Positions 1 to 13,100 of a stretch of 64,000 bases of DNA are shown here, piece by piece. The stretch spans positions 558,001-622,000 of the forward strand of contig NW_017803910.1 of assembly GCF_001625305.1 (NCBI RefSeq), in the 5' to 3' direction. The position numbers were made by a program, and so were the translations under genes. A model generated the notes under the pieces. The model ran no database searches and was not told the DNA's origin. It worked only from the letters and a program-made list of their open reading frames with translations. Every line of letters starts with the position of its first letter. The first letter of the stretch is position 1. The stretch comes from Branchiostoma belcheri. Its lineage: Eukaryota > Chordata > Leptocardii > Amphioxiformes > Branchiostomatidae.

Positions 1-2320
1 ACAACACCGACTACAAGAAACCACCGCCGAAACGAACAGAGAATCGCATCTTTTTTGGCCAACTAGCTTGTAAGGTATATCGTTTCCAGGTTTTTGTTTG
101 AAAGCAGATGTCAAGATCTAGTTATGACCATAGCTGTATATCAAATATTGCATGTGGTGACTACTAAATCAGAAATTTACCAAAAGCAAATTTTGATTAA
201 AGGCAATACACTTAATCGCTAAATATAGTATAAATCCGTTGACAGTATTATAACAGAGGCAGGTTGGTGAGCAGTTGCGCTATCGCTGGGATCCGTAAAT
301 ATCACAACCGATTTACAAGTAGTTTTCAATCCTACCGTTAACTAGCAAGAATAGACTGCCACGACCGAAAATTAAAAAGGACACAAAAGGATCCATTTAC
401 CTGACTTGAAGACCCGAAGGCTGATCTTCCCCAATCTACAGTGGCAAGTCCTGCCTTGCATTAACCAGAAAAATGCTCCGACTTGTCAGTGCAAAATGTA
501 CCAGATTTTGCTTTCTCGGGGATTACGATCCACTGATATATACTAGAGAGGCGTACAAGCACAGGAGCACAGTTTGCTTCCAAACGTCTCCTTAGAGTAA
601 AATTTTTAAACTCGTTTTGTATGGCAAGTACACATGGCTATAGGCTGACCTGAGATGACTTGTTCTAACTTGGCGTCGGAGTTGGTGTTCAGCTGGAGAA
701 GACACTAAGTGAACCAACTGTTGGCGCTGTTTGGCTGTGTGTTAATGTACTTTCTTAGGAGCCATATGGCAACAACACGCAGTCAACATTGGACTTTTAC
801 AAGGCCTTGTATACAGTAGTATAACAACACGTTCCGTATCTAAATTTATTTGAGTATCTTCCCGTTCACAATTCATCGTAGGCCGTCGTACAATTTTGAT
901 CTCATAGAATTTTCAAGCAGGCTTTGACAGAAGCATATAAAACATCATTTTCCTTAAAGGCATCCAGTCACTTACCTGCATACTGATTTGAAACAGCACA
1001 TCCCAATATGTATATTGACCCTCATGGACCAAAAATACCCAAAATTCTGACGGAAAATGGTTACTGGAAGCCCCTTGGCTGAATTTAGGGTACCACCCAT
1101 TTAAAGGACTCATCTTGGGGCTTGTTTCTGCAGTTTGTTCTCGCCCTGTTCTAACGTCCTGTTCTCGCCCTTTTACTATTACTGATTAAAACATAAAACT
1201 CATTGTAAAAATGACACTGAAAAGCCTAGGGTAATACCTACAGCAAAACAATGGAATAAGCTTATGCACAAAGCAAACCTATGAAACCTATATATGTGAT
1301 AAATGCTTAGTGATAAACATAAAAACGCAATAAAAATAAATTGACCAGACAAGAAAATCTTACGACGCGTCCTCATAATTTGACTATACGTCGTTTCCCT
1401 ATTCAATTTGTCATCTAAACGTTCTATACATCACTGAGATGTTTGATAAAGAGGACAGTTTAGAACAATACATACCGTACGGCGTTTTTCAATGCGTGTC
1501 CGCTGAGTGTGGCCGCAGTGCTACCGTCGCCAGCTCTGTATAGAGGCTTCTACACGTGTGTAGGGCGGCGCTTTATATAGGCAGGCAACCACCGAACAAA
1601 CCAACCCTAACCACCGCTTGTTTCAGCCTTTCCTTCCGATTACCGGATTATGAGCCCGTTAACGACCGACAGTGGGGGCGTGGCCTTATCAAATTGGAAC
1701 TTGTTCAAAGCAAACACGTGGTAGTGTTTTCAAAGACGCTCCGTAGTTAAGGACATGTTGTCTTTAAAGTACGTAACTACGAAAAGGTCGATTTAAATTG
1801 GAAGAGTGAATGTAGTTATCATAGAGGAAGGAACTCAGAGCGACTTGATGTGAAATCAGACGGAAGGGAAGCATTTAACTGATAATAACTATTATACGTA
1901 ACGTTGGCAAATTGTAGGATTAAAACTGCGTTACATTGCCTGTATCCGTAGGAAAAGTGATGATTTGTAAATAACTATTTCTACACCTTCCAATATTGTT
2001 TGGGCAGTAGTATAGATTATATTTAAGAAGAAGTACGTATATTATTTAGTACCAGGCTTTATGTGGAATTGTTGGATAGCAATACGTGTTGTTAATTTCA
2101 ACTTTCTGTGTTCTTGAGCAAGCTCACCAACCATTCTTGTTGGCCCCGTATAACTTTTTTATGTGCTTGAGTCTCTCATTAACGAATCATCCCTAAAATC
2201 GTCGTAATTAAATGGCCGTCTGGAGGGGTCAAAGTCCAAGGGTAGACCGTACGTTCCAGAGCCACGCCCACAGCCACGCCCACAACCGTCAAAACGTAGA
2301 AATACACTTCAAGTATTTGA
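1..2320. other. Geneless stretch, no recognised feature
   Basis: I see no exon with convincing splice sites and protein similarity on either strand. The sequence is AT-rich. A TATA-like run lies at about 1572-1580 in a locally GC-richer patch (1500-1580), which could be a core promoter, but no coding exon follows that I can recognise. Confidence 0.4.
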
Positions 2321-2333
2321 CTGACACTCTGTC

Positions 2334-2391
2334 ATTGGTCGAACGGTTACTTGCCATTCTCTCATTGGTCGAAGTGCTAGCTAATTATAAA
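2334..2391 (+). promoter_or_regulatory. Promoter-like cluster: two reversed CCAAT boxes and a TATA box
   Basis: ATTGG (reverse CCAAT) occurs at 2334-2338 and 2364-2368 inside a repeated segment (CATTGGTCGAA). TATAAA follows at 2386-2391. The order and spacing resemble an NF-Y/TATA promoter reading rightwards. No coding exon was recognised downstream, so this is only a motif-level suggestion. Confidence 0.2.
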
Positions 2392-2946
2392 GGACTGTCA
2401 GAACAAAAGAGCATGTGGTCTATATAGTCCTGGCTAAAAATATAAAGATAGTAAATTTTGTTTTTCACTAAAATAACAGCATAGAAAATGTTTTGAATCG
2501 ATGTAACAGCACAATATACCGATATCTTCCTTTCAAGAACAATGTGTCGTCTTTTATAGCTACCGTATCTTTTCGTCAGTCTTCATTAGTCAGATTTTTG
2601 TTACTAGTAATAGGTGCATGCCATAGTTCTCAGCGCCCTCTGTCGAAATTTCTTCGGTGTGCAGTTGCTTAATTTGACTCGCGTACGAAAAGGCAATATT
2701 TGTTGACTATGGAGACTTCCGTTCCGTGTCTATATTTAAACCTCGCACTTGATTTCATTACACAATTTGAACTTTTGATTGGCTAACATGGGTGGCGAGA
2801 TGGTGGCGAGAGTAGTAAGTAAGCAAACAACGCAACGTAGACTTGGACCCTCCACCCTTCTACTCTGTAAGTGCCCTGCCACATACCTGTTACATATGAT
2901 ATAGTCCTATCATGATCATTTCGATGTCGCCGAATTTTCCAGCAGA

Positions 2947-2987
2947 TTTTGCAATCGCACGACCATCGTACTGCGATCGTACGGCGT
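2947..2987 (-). repeat. Fragment of dispersed repeat family A
   Basis: The segment around GCAATCGCACGACCATCGTA closely matches part of the copy at 11660-11770 and, in reverse complement, the copy at 7060-7155. A shorter related piece (TTTGTCGTGCGATTTTGCA) lies near 7870-7890. Multiple diverged copies in one window indicate an interspersed element, class unknown. Confidence 0.45.
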
Positions 2988-4104
2988 ATGTGATCAGGCC
3001 CTAAGTCACGTGCCCGGAATAATTACGATTTTCAGCAAAGCTATGATAGCGCCGACCCCCAAAATGCGTCTACGGCAATTTTTCCGTCTTAAACTGGATT
3101 CGGCTACACATCAAAGACTGTCGCAAGAACGCCCTAGATTTACTGTCGTAAGTCTGTCGTGCGACAGCTGGGTCCTCGATCGTGCGTCCAATCGGTTACT
3201 AAAAGGAGCCATTATTCAGGCCTGTTCTGAGATAAATCACTTCACATTGTTCTCGCCGTTACGAAATATGAGCATAAAAACAAACAGGTCAAACCCCGGC
3301 GTAAAGGAAACCAGTTTACCCTCAAAACAACCCGCGACAGATTAGGTTCGAACGGAAACAAAGCCCGACTTCCGCCCATTATAACCACTACACATGTTGT
3401 ATAGGTAGATAAACGTATGCTAGTTTGCTCTGAATATTTTCTTTGCACCTGTACGATTCGATGTTATCGGTAGACGTGAAAGAATCCTCGCTCAGGTCAT
3501 GACCTCAAGAACAAAAGAACCATAGTCTATTGTTTTTGTTTGAAGACCTTTTGTGTCCGTCCAGGACCAAATGTCCTCCTAACACATGCTCGACATTAGT
3601 CCGGCCGTGCCACCTTGGTGGAACTGGTCTTTATCACGAAGCTATATGTTACTTCTATTCAACCTTGCTTCTGGCGTATGTTGTAGAGTGTTCGGCGGCT
3701 GTTCATGGCTTAACACGTGCCATGTATAACATGTATAACATGCTAGGTAATCTATACTTAGTACAAGGCTACACTGTATGTCTGTGTAAATTGTGCATGC
3801 ATAGTTTTGCTGAACATGCCATGAAATAATAATGCTACGAGGCAAAATTGCACGAAATCATATCTTTAAATACACCTTAAAGCATGTGTAAAGGTACGCC
3901 AGAAGGAAGAAACGTTACCAACCTTTACGAATGCTTTAAGATGTGTTTTAAATATATACTAGATTCTGTGCACTGTATGTGTACGCAACATAACTTACAA
4001 ACTCGATATTTTAGTGATGTCAATGTCCTCTATTTACCGTTATCGCAAAAGGGCTAATTTTCGACATTTTTTGCATTCTCTTTAACACGAGACCAATGAA
4101 GCAA

Positions 4105-4267
4105 GGTTCGAATCCCACTCCCACTCCCACTAACCCAGCGACGTGCACGTTAATTCGGTAAGGCAATGCTTCTATTGTCAGGGCATGTGCGGTCAAATAA
4201 CTAGCGGACCTAACTAGGTACTATAGCGGTCAGATAAATTTCAACCAGAGGTTAAGGGTTCGAATCC
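4105..4267 (+). repeat. Two tRNA-like B boxes, possible tRNA-derived SINE remnants
   Basis: GGTTCGAATCC, the perfect RNA polymerase III B-box, occurs at 4105-4115 and again at 4257-4267. A weak A-box-like sequence (TAGCGGACCTA) lies about 55 bases before the second. No cloverleaf can be drawn, so neither is called a tRNA gene. Degraded tRNA-derived SINEs are the simplest reading. Confidence 0.3.
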
Positions 4268-4299
4268 TACCCGTCAAACCCCTGCTTACCACCTGAAAT

Positions 4300-5110
4300 A
4301 GTTTGCATGTCCGCTGGAGAAAAAGTCAGGCCTTGCGTAGCACACTAGTTGTACCTTTACAGTATTTATGGTAGAAATGGGGACATGTCTCTGGTATGTT
4401 AAACCTGCAATTCTACATAATGAACACAGTTGACATTACTCTTGCAAGTAGTGAGCTTTCAAACTGTAATTTAAAAAAAACAACACGCCAAAACTTCCAA
4501 AGGGAAAATATAGATTTTACACATAGCTACCGTACCAATAAATTGTATGGATCTCGACTACTGCTGCATAAGAAAAAGCCTCAAGTAGCTCGAATTAATT
4601 CATATCGTACTTACTGTTACTAGCGTCTCTGCAAGTGCTGCTCGATTGAAATCCGTGTAACAAGTGGCACGGTACATAGATTGCCAGGATAGATTGAAGC
4701 CAGACTAACATGATCATTACTAAAAAGCTATTTGTTGTCCGTCCGTCTATTTGCGTCATCAGTGACATCACAACCAAGTGGACACCTTTGTTTGAAAATT
4801 GCCTCGAGGTTACAAGAGAAATCTAAGATAAACTCCATGATTCAGTTTTTTAGACAATATTTGATTAAAAACAACGAAAGAATGATAAATGGAAGTCCCT
4901 ACCACATACACAACTACCACCGAAGTTAGTCCGAACATATCAGTTTGAAGTAAACATGATACATGTATCAGAATTATGTTGCAGTCCACGACACAAATTG
5001 GTCGAACAAATCGTCTGAACAAATTCAAAGGAGGACTTTTGCCCTAATTCATTTTAAGTTCTTGTCTTCCCTGACACGACTAAAGTAAGGTTTTCTGCTA
5101 AGTAAGTTCT
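4300..5110. other. Geneless AT-rich stretch
   Basis: Only short reading frames without splice-site or similarity support on either strand. I see nothing further in it. Confidence 0.4.
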
Positions 5111-5120
5111 TTTCAAAACC

Positions 5121-5144
5121 GTTGCCATGGTAGCAATGACGTCA
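5121..5144. promoter_or_regulatory. RFX X-box-like motif abutting a perfect CRE
   Basis: GTTGCCATGGTAGCAA at 5121-5136 resembles an RFX X-box: a perfect GTTGCC half site, with an imperfect right half at slightly long spacing. It is directly followed by the full palindromic CRE TGACGTCA at 5137-5144. X-box plus CRE is the known X1-X2 composite arrangement. No gene start was identified nearby, so function is inferred from motifs alone. Confidence 0.25.
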
Positions 5145-5255
5145 ACGTAACAATAGACGACCTCCGCTTGACGTCTTATTTAGGACAATATCGATATTCA
5201 GGTAGACGGATTCATATTCTCTTCATATCTGGGGTACAGTCAGATCATTGTGGTC

Positions 5256-5286
5256 TTGTATTGTTTTGTATTGTATTGTATTGTAT
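5256..5286. repeat. (TTGTA)n microsatellite
   Basis: About six tandem copies of TTGTA with one variant unit. Confidence 0.8.
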
Positions 5287-5756
5287 CAGGGATGACCTCT
5301 CTCTTTCCGGATATCATGTAGAGGATTATTTGTTTTTTTGCTATTAGTCAGCCGGAGACGCCCCCATAGTCGGAAGCGGATGCTTATGATAACTTGACGT
5401 AACTTCCACACTATACACTATACATATTTGTTTATCGATTCATTTATACCGGGGATTATATCTAATCCTTTCTACAAGTGTTTCTTAAGAAAGGGGGTCT
5501 GATGGCTTCCTTAAAGATGCGACAGGGACGACTTAATAGTCTCCACCAGGCTCACTCGGGTTGATTAAAAATAGTACAGTTGAGCCAAATAGGGGGGGAA
5601 AATTGGCCAGGAGAGTTTGGCCACCATGGAGTTCATTTTCCCGCAGCTCACTCCACTTGTCGCTGACCCTATTCTTGTCTAATCTTACTCTCTCCATAAC
5701 CACTCAGAAGATATGAAACGTATATAGTGGACAGGTTTGAACAATCAAACGTCACA

Positions 5757-5922
5757 CGTGTGCGCACATAAAACCACACACCCGCACATGTACAAGGCAA
5801 CACGCCCACAGACGCGTACACACCCAAACTTGCACCCACACACTCACCCTCATCCACTCACACTCACTCACCCACATACCCCCACACCCTTGTGGCCACA
5901 TCTCCAAACACCCACACCCTAA
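5757..5922. repeat. CA/CCCACA-rich low-complexity tract
   Basis: Degenerate CACA, CCCACAC and ACTCAC runs extend over about 165 bases. The reading frames through it, rich in His, Thr and Pro on one strand and Val, Cys and Trp on the other, are artefacts of this composition. Confidence 0.7.
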
Positions 5923-5924
5923 AT

Positions 5925-7055
5925 GAGAATACAAAAGGCCGTTTTTTTTTCTGATAACGTGCAGCGCAATTTTCTTTCTAATTTTGCCACTCAAAATGTA
6001 AAGAAAGTTATATTGAATCAAAATGTTAAACGACGCTTAAACTCAGTATCGACAATGTTTGCTACAAGATAAAGGTACTGTAAATTGTGAAAGGTTTACG
6101 GTGCTTTTATTTTCACGTTTTTTTTAATGGCCTGGCCTATTTCCTCAAAATCACAAAACCGCGATAGAAAACCACCACGAAAGTAAACGCATTTACAGTA
6201 ACAAGTCATTAGAAACACAGAAAGTACTAACGACCCAAATATCATCGAATAAACAAGCGCAATTTCTGTTTCACAGTACTGATTATCAATAGAAAAAATG
6301 TTTCTATGTTTTCCTATAAGCACAGTTCAGTACGCACCTTCCTAGCGGTGTCCCGCCGAAGTTGGAGTGGGCAATATGAATATGAGAGGTCCGCCGTGTC
6401 CCTCAAACTAGGTCCGCTTTGTCGAGACCACAGAAAACCACACGATCATAGAACCTCTTGTTCTGCCGGATTTTAGGCAGTGTAAACAACACTTGACTGA
6501 ACATCGTTGTTTTCGCCTTCAAAAACTGTACATCACACCTGAATGTAGCTGTCAAATATGATACCAGGGACAAACGATTTAAAAATATTGGCATAAAGAA
6601 AATATTGAAGTGCTCACCCGTGTGAGAAAAGAGCCGGCGACGGAGGTAAATAGGTGTTGGGTTAAAGCTACTTTAACCACAAAACAAAGGTAATGTATTG
6701 AATTTTAAGGGTAACAATACCATCGTCTGACCAGTCTAGCTATGTACACGTGTTTCCTCGTCAGAGATACACACTTATCATAATAATAAGTATGTATGGA
6801 ATGTTTTGTTTGCGTCATAATAGCGTAACGTTGTACCTGTTCCCGTGTGGGTCAGGCCCAGGTAAACAGAGCGCGGTACAATCGGTTCAATAGGTTAGGC
6901 TGCCCGGTTTGGAGTGTGTTGACTGGGTTCAGCGCTCTTCTGCACGCTGAAGTACCATTGTTTGACGGAGGTTTTTGACATAAATGTTAAGGGACCCTTA
7001 CAGCTTTTACCTTGACTTTTGTACTAGAAAACGACCCACACAGGACAGCTAGAAG
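5925..7055. other. Geneless stretch
   Basis: No exon or repeat that I can support. Short frames on both strands lack similarity to known proteins. Confidence 0.4.
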
Positions 7056-7059
7056 CGTT

Positions 7060-7155
7060 GGTCACAAACGTTGTACGATTGTCGTGCGATTGCAAACAGA
7101 GGGCATTTGGGTGTAGTTGTGCATGTGTCGTATACAAAATTCCGCTGTCTTGCTA
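7060..7155 (+). repeat. Dispersed repeat family A, copy 1
   Basis: This copy contains TTGTACGATTGTCGTGCGATTG followed by a GAGGGCATT-like segment. The same order is found in reverse complement at 11660-11770, and the similarity continues for roughly 90 bases with moderate divergence. Likely a degraded non-autonomous element. Confidence 0.5.
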
Positions 7156-7159
7156 CCAA

Positions 7160-9450
7160 AAAAGACTGTTTTACTCAACTATTAGTAGTTTGTTCCGTCA
7201 TGGGCCTCTTGAAAGTCCAACGACATCACATTCGAACGTACATTGACCTACAGGGAATGACCGCGCCTTAACGAACAGGCGCTGCTTAAATTTGAACGCC
7301 GCGCCTTTCTTAATCTCCAAGCAGATCCCTCTCGGTGGCAAAAAGACAGTATCAAATTGGCCAGCCAGTATCCATTAGCCAGAGAAGCTCCGCGGCACCG
7401 ACGGGGTTCAGGAAAAAAACCCGGTCATATATAAAAACTTTTACGGTAACGATCATTCCCCCACAACCTCTGCTTGGAGGGTACGCCTTTCTCACGCTTG
7501 ACACTTGACTACAGAAGCCTTTGTAGAAAAAGATTCTGGCACAAAAAAAAGGCAAGTTTAAGATTCTAAATTGATGTTTGCAACAGTTTGCTGCATGAGA
7601 GTACAGATGCAGTTTGGACAAAGGCCGTTGCTTTTGTTTCGGCTAATCCTATATACCAGTACTGTACAAGTGGGTCAATGACTTGTTTTTCACCCAGACC
7701 GGTACTTCAGCACACTTCAGTGTGAACAGGGCAGAACTAAGCTGCACAGTCCTGTCCTGCAAGTACGACAGGATCCTGCGGAACGTTTACCTACAACCGT
7801 TACGGCATCGATTGTAGAAGCGCCTGCCCTTAAGCTAAATCCTGTCTTACGACGGGCCTTCAAGTACCGTATTTTGTCGTGCGATTTTGCATGATGTAGT
7901 ACGACTTTTGAAGCAGGCTGAGCCTGTGATAGAACCAACCACCGACAAAGATAGCTTCTTCCGACAACAGCACCTGACAACAGGATGTTGCCTGTATGCG
8001 GTCCCCCCGTATTGTCAGGCCGGGGTTACATAACTTGCACTTACACTTGCACTATCTGCATATGGAGCCCATATATTGTCTATTTGCAGGTGCAGTGTGT
8101 GTATGTGGGACGCATGCGTTGGGTCGTCGGTTCTGTAGGTATTTCCCGCACATGTACGTACATCCACGCGTCAAAATTAAGAAATGAACGCAGAAAGGGT
8201 CCTTGTGGAAAACATTTTGAGCTGCGTACTTTTTAACAAAAGCAGCCAGTCGAGGTCAGAGCCCAGGATTAACCTTCCTTAGGACCTACCAGAGAGGAAT
8301 AATTCAGCTGACGTAAACAGGATTGTGGCTTCTATTGTAGCTAAATACGGCTTTGTTGCGGTCTTTTAAGCTGTTAGGCACTTCTAACGTTTCAACTGTA
8401 GCGTTTCTAAAAATAACATGGTGTCTCCCATATTCAGACAGTATTCCATTTTCTATTATCGTGATGAAATATTTTCATTTCTTTTCTATTCGTCAGACTT
8501 CTGTATTACAACTGGTAAGCTGGGATGTCTGAAATATTTTAGCTTTTCTTCAAATCAAATTTAGTCAACTAATGACTGGATTCACGACTTCGGATTTCGG
8601 ATAAATATGCCTTTTACACAGTAGACAGGATTTGCGATAAACGCCTGCCAACACATCTATCAAAGCCCCTCCAAAGTAGCACCAATAAAGACTGACATTG
8701 TCAAACATGTTTTACTCGTGTCTGCTTACGTCATACGTGGTCCCCTCGTCTTAACCTAATAAATTATGTCTAAATGAGAGTTAGCTGGGGATTATTCTCA
8801 GGATAACAACGTTTCGATGTGAGGACGAAAATGTCCACAAGGATTTCCGTCCTGTGTTACTTGTAATCCCCTTAATTGGTCCTAGTTTTTAAATCTTGAT
8901 CTCTTGACACAACCGGTAAGTCACAGTGAAAGTACACGGTGTACATGTAGCACTAGCATTAAGGGGAGTTCGCTAAAATCACCGCTCAGAACCTTGCTTC
9001 AACCACGATGCCTATATATACGGCATGTTTTCTATGGGAGGTAATTTGTGTTGTGAAAGCCTTGGATAGTTTAAATCTCCCATTATGTGGCTTTCATCAG
9101 AACAGAATGACTGTCTGGCGACTTTCCGTTGGGGACTTCTTATTCTCGGGTTACTCGAGAGCACATATCTCCAAGCAGATGTTGGGATAGAAAATCGTAG
9201 CATTGATGTATTTATTTATATATTTAAGCTTTGTCACAAGACACAAGATTTTTATATCGATTGTTTTTTTTCTAAAAGGCTATGCCTCAAATTTCTTGCC
9301 AATAGATGAAACGTAAATATCGGTATGTGCGATTTATCATTACATATCTATACAAAAATGCCAATAGAAGTATCTATCACTATATGCAATATCTCTCTAC
9401 ATTTTTACATTTAAACATTCGTCTAAAATTATATAAATGATGTTAATCAT
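7160..9450. other. Geneless stretch
   Basis: No coding exon recognised. A short fragment resembling repeat family A lies near 7866-7905. The remainder is unremarkable AT-rich sequence. Confidence 0.4.
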
Positions 9451-9456
9451 CTGTGT

Positions 9457-9535
9457 CGGTATAGCCCGTATAAACCGCCCTAGGGCGTAACACACCAGCT
9501 TCGCAGGCACGCGGCGCAGTGGCAGCTGGCTACAT
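9457..9535 (+). repeat. Dispersed repeat family B, copy 1
   Basis: The segment with GTAACACACCAGCTTCGCAG and the adjoining GGCACGCGGCGC matches the reverse complement of about 23936-24006 almost base for base over some 70 bases. Both copies are flanked by a GTATAGCC(C/G)GTATAA(A)CCGCCC segment. It is an interspersed element, possibly a SINE, of unknown family. Confidence 0.55.
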
Positions 9536-9714
9536 TGAACCCTTGAACATCTATCTCTAAGTATTGTTTAATTTCAACACTTATTTCAGTGCAAGTACAG
9601 CACTAAGCATGGATAAAGGCAGCGGTTACGAAGTTTCTTTGAAACTGGAAGTACAAGAAAGACTATTTCCCAATTTTCTTGTCCAAACTCAGCTGGCTCA
9701 CCGATGGACATGCA

Positions 9715-9955
9715 ACCGGATCCCAGATGTCTTTCTCTTCAGGATCGACAGGGGTCGCGCATGTCTTGATAACCGAATTTGCCACCTGTGGATTGAGACA
9801 AGTTGTCACTTTTCCATTTTCATGACATCTTGAAGTTAATATTGTGTTTGAATGATTGTCTAACGACTGGATCCCAGATGTCTTTCTCTTCATGGTCGAT
9901 AGGTGTCGCTCGTGTCTTGATAACCGGTCGCGGATCTTCATGTGGATTGCCATTC
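9715..9955. repeat. Direct tandem duplication, period about 151 bp
   Basis: CTGGATCCCAGATGTCTTTC-type sequence near 9718 recurs near 9869 with the following GATCGACAGGGGTCGC/GATAGGTGTCGC and GTCTTGATAACCG blocks conserved. On the minus strand both copies read through as similar short peptides (motif EEKDIWDPV), but there is no intact gene. It lies just downstream of the PhyH last exon. Confidence 0.55.
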
Positions 9956-10198
9956 TCTGCATCTTCAGGTTGTTCACCGTTGTTGCTCTTAGTCTTGTCA
10001 TGTAGGCGTGTGTCCAATTGTCTTTGTTATTTCCACCCTTGCAATGTTTGTAATCACGAAGATCAAAGAAATGCGCGCTGTTGCAAATATCCTCAATTAC
10101 ATCACGTTTATCACTGAAACATCACATTGGGAATCAACATGGGGTTTCCTAAGAATGACCCCTTGTGGAGTATTGGTGAATTGCAGCTGATAAAATCG

Positions 10199-13100
10199 TC
10201 AGCGCGTCAGAGTCTTCTCGGTGACCTTCTTGAGGCTGACTTCCGATGCGGGATCGAAGAAATCTTTCCCGGCAATCTCTGTTGCAGTTGTGCACTCCTT
10301 GATAGCAGTGTTGGGCACCTGTAAGAGATGAACTATGCAGATAACGGTTCTAATACTCGTTAATTTACATATCCGAATCTACAGGACAGGGGAAATTATG
10401 GACAGCCTTCCTTTCAAGTTATGTGCCTTTGTCGTGGGTGTGTAGCATGGGTATGTAGCGTGGGTGATGGTGCTCTATGACAGGGTTGTTCGTACCTTCG
10501 TCATGGGTATGTATCATGGGTTACAGTGCCCTATGACTGGATTGTTCGTACCTTTGTCCTGGGTGTGTTGCATGGGGAACTGGGTTGTTCGTACCTTTGG
10601 CATGGGTGTGTAGCGTGGGTTATAGTGCCCTGTGATTGGGCTGTTAGTACCTTTGACATGTGTGTGTAGTGTGGGTGATAGTGCTCTATGACTGGCTTGT
10701 TCGTATCTTTGTCATGGGTGTATAACAGCGTAGGAACTGTCCATGGGCTGTTCGTACCTTTGACGTGGGTGTGTAGCGTGGGTTATAGTGTTCTATGAGT
10801 GCGTTATTCGTACCTTTGACATGGGTGTGTAGTGTAGGTGATGGTGCCCTGTGATTGGGTAGACCTTTGACATGGGTGTGTAGCATGGGTGATGGTGCTC
10901 TATAACTGGGTTTTATACCTTTGACATGGGTGTGTATCGCGGGTGGTGGTGCTCCATGACCGGGTTGTTGGACGCCCGGTTGTACGCCACCAGGAAGGCC
11001 CAGCGGCGGTGGTCGCTGTGGTTCTGCTCGCTGCGGTGCAGCAGGTTGCAGTGGAAGAACAGCGCGTCGCCTGGCTCCATCTCCACGTGAGCCAAGGGGA
11101 GAAACTTCCGGACCTGAAATTTCGAACCCAAAAGAGATCTAGTGTTTCACAGCCTCATTGATCATTAATTGCTGCTCAAAACCCACCCCTAGCTGTCCCA
11201 AACCGACAAGACTCAACCATTCTGCAGCATATAAGCTGCCCAGATGTAGGACACTGTATAGAGAGAGATCCTTCTTTCCACGAACAATCAGAGAGTGGAA
11301 CAGCCTACCGGCTCACATTGCTCTTAGTAGCAACTTAGAGGACTTCAAGTCCAAGCTGTAACCCCCCCCCCTGAAATCTCCATTCCTCAGTACATTTACC
11401 CCACCCCCCTTGCGCAGTACACACTGGAACGACATAATCTTCGACAAGACGAAGGCGGTCTGAAAGAAAGAAGAAAGAAGAAGACCTCTCGCTGTTAGTT
11501 TTGTACTGGGCTTCTTCACTGAAAGGTTGTGGCCATGTAGGTTGAAGTCTCGATCGAGAACCATTCCAATTCCCAGAACAACCAATAAGAGGCCAGGTTT
11601 CTTTATCATTTTGAGAATCAGTAGGAACCAACCACCAACAAGGATCTAAGACCGCCTTTAATTTTCCGTACAGCTGCATTTTGCAGGATACGTGCAAGAC
11701 TATACCAAGAATGCCCTCAATTTTGCGATCGCACGACAATCGTACTACGATCGCACGACTGTCGTGGCCGGACCCTTCCCAGCCCCACGACATTCTCACC
11801 TCCGTGACGCGTTCCACATCCGCCCCCACCTGGTCCCCAACGCGCACGTGATCAATCCGACCAACCCGCTGAGAGCCTGGGATCACCTGCAATGTCAAGA
11901 AAACCTTTAAAAAACTCAACACTCAATGCCATGAAATTCTGGAATAAAGCTATTTCACAGTTTGATTTATGAGGTGATGCAAGTGACTAAAAAACACAGG
12001 AAATACGGTGATAGAGATTTCAATAAAAACAAACAAAATATCCTGATAGCTCCGCCTAGTAGGCGTCGCCAAAAAACAATACCTTCAGACAGCCATTCTC
12101 TTGAGTAGCCTGGTCCAAGGCGATGAAAACCGTCCCCATGTCAGGGAAGATGCAGCCGTTCTCGTACCAGTACCTGTAGTCAGGGCGTCATAAACTAGAT
12201 TATTACAGATAGACTATCCAATGACATTGATGGTAATGGTCGGAGTGTTACTAGTATGAGCCACTCAAAACAATACTTCCGTAATAAAATTCAGGTAACA
12301 AGATACAAGTTTCTGTGAGATTATATACTAGTAGATGTATAGATTCTCGTATATATAGATTCAATGAGAATTTATTTCATTGCAGAATGAGCTGGTATGA
12401 CATATATTCAAACCAATTTTGTCTCGGACACATTATATTCCTCTACTATGATATCAATTTTAGTGAACGTTTGCCCAGACTAATACGGATTCAATATCTC
12501 GTTTGAATTGTCTGTAGACGTATTCTAATGAATCAGTCCAGATTTGGTTTGAAATATAGGACTGAAAGTAGGCCTGGCAGCGCGTCATACATAGTAAAAG
12601 CACTAAGCGGGATTTTAGCCTCACAAAAATTGTTCCACTGAAAATCACAAAAAGAAGAGTGTGAAAAAGATGGATAAGATAATGAAGATGGATACTGATA
12701 TCAATTTCTGCCGGTGGAAGTGATCCTAAAGTACCTAACTATCACCCCCATCAAACTCCTTTCAAGCCGTACCCGGAAATTCAAGCCGTACCCGCTCAAA
12801 AATTCTGGCCGTACCCGGAAATTCGTGCCGTACCCGCGAAAATTTCAAGCCGTACCCGGTAATTCGTGCCGTACCCTGTACTTTTTCGCCGTACCCAATG
12901 GCGGATATCGCTCAGCCCCTATGCGTAGTCACTCGGAAGTCGTGTCTAAATACCCTGTACGGCAACGATACACTGAGCGATATCCGCCATTGGGTACGGC
13001 GAAAAAGTACAGGGTACGGCACGAATTACCGGGTACGGCCAGAATTTTTGAGCGGGTACGGCTTGAATTTCCGAGTACGGCTTGAAAGGAGTTTGATGGG

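Noticed and set aside
4105..4267. tRNA genes at the two perfect B boxes
   Set aside because: No matching acceptor stem, anticodon arm or correctly spaced A box could be found.
11335..11922. 195-residue minus-strand frame
   Set aside because: It contains the PhyH exon 11886-11800. The remainder is intron, a dispersed repeat and antisense retrotransposon sequence.
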